NCBI GenBank assembly: GCA_003557825.1
Contig: PWNM01000485.1
Span: 1-5,524, forward strand
DNA length: 5,524 nt
Direction: 5' to 3'
DNA from: Candidatus Hydrogenedentota bacterium
Lineage (GTDB): Bacteria; Hydrogenedentota; Hydrogenedentia; Hydrogenedentales; SLHB01
The first letter of the stretch is position 1, and the number at the start of each line of letters is the position of its first letter. The position numbers were made by a program, and so were the translations under genes. Positions 5,440 through 5,524 of this stretch are shown here, in pieces. Below the pieces are notes generated by a model. The model saw nothing but the letters and a program-made list of their open reading frames with translations, had not been told where the DNA came from and made no database searches.

Positions 5440-5498
5440 TGGGGCTGCGAGCGACGGACTGAAGCTTTACCAAGCTTTCGCTCGCAGCCCCATTTATT
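5440..5498 (+). terminator. intrinsic terminator with nested hairpin
   Basis: GGGGCTGCGAGCGA (5441-5454) pairs perfectly with TCGCTCGCAGCCCC (5478-5491), extended by one T-A pair outside. Inside the loop, AAGCTT (5462-5467) can pair with AAGCTT (5472-5477) around TACC, stacking directly on the inner end of the main stem on its 3' side. A T-rich tail, ATTTATT (5492-5498), follows. It sits 30 bases after the DUF1080 stop. The opposite strand lacks a T-run, so termination is expected for + transcripts only. Confidence 0.85.
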
Positions 5499-5524
5499 GT
5501 CCGCGAAAGTTGCGGCTCAGATAC

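Noticed and set aside
5501..5515. Small hairpin CCGCGAAAGTTGCGG near the window end
   Set aside because: The stem is short with a 3-base loop and no context, because the sequence stops nine bases later.

Overview
The window looks like a stretch of chromosome from a Gram-negative (diderm) bacterium with moderately high GC (judged by eye, not counted). The best indicator is an lptE-like outer-membrane LPS-assembly gene directly overlapping holA. The rest of the content is a Tat-exported aldo/keto reductase, a URO-D-superfamily enzyme that is not HemE, and a secreted DUF1080 (3-keto-disaccharide hydrolase-type) protein. This mix is typical of Planctomycetota, other PVC bacteria, Hydrogenedentota and similar polysaccharide-degrading lineages. 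The lineage is an inference from gene content only.

Layout, all genes on the + strand: (1) 2-316, the 3' end of an LptE-like lipoprotein gene, cut by the window edge; (2) 316-1341, holA, the DNA polymerase III delta subunit, joined to lptE by a TGATG stop/start overlap; (3) a 99-base gap with a strong 11-bp hairpin and a good Shine-Dalgarno; (4) 1441-2358, a secreted protein of unknown function, overlapping by ATGA with (5) 2355-3311, a Tat-signal aldo/keto reductase with all four catalytic residues; (6) a 224-base gap with a tandem 9-mer and a 16-bp inverted repeat; (7) 3536-4501, a URO-D/methyltransferase-superfamily protein; (8) a 221-base gap with two modest hairpins; (9) 4723-5409, a secreted DUF1080 protein; (10) a strong hairpin terminator at 5440-5498. 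After that, only about 25 bases remain and no gene is visible.

How the genes may work together: lptE-holA is a housekeeping pair (envelope biogenesis and replication) joined by gene order, not by function. The secreted unknown and the aldo/keto reductase are translationally coupled and both carry export signals, so they probably act together outside the cytoplasm. The DUF1080 protein is also exported, and its family has been linked to 3-keto-glycosides. A keto-sugar role for the neighbourhood is therefore plausible, but nothing in the sequence proves that these four genes form one pathway. The URO-D-like enzyme is predicted cytoplasmic and has no corrinoid partner in view. I saw no tRNA, rRNA, CRISPR array, transposase or obvious defence system. 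The least explained items are the coupled secreted-unknown/Tat-AKR pair and the inverted repeat at 3381-3459.
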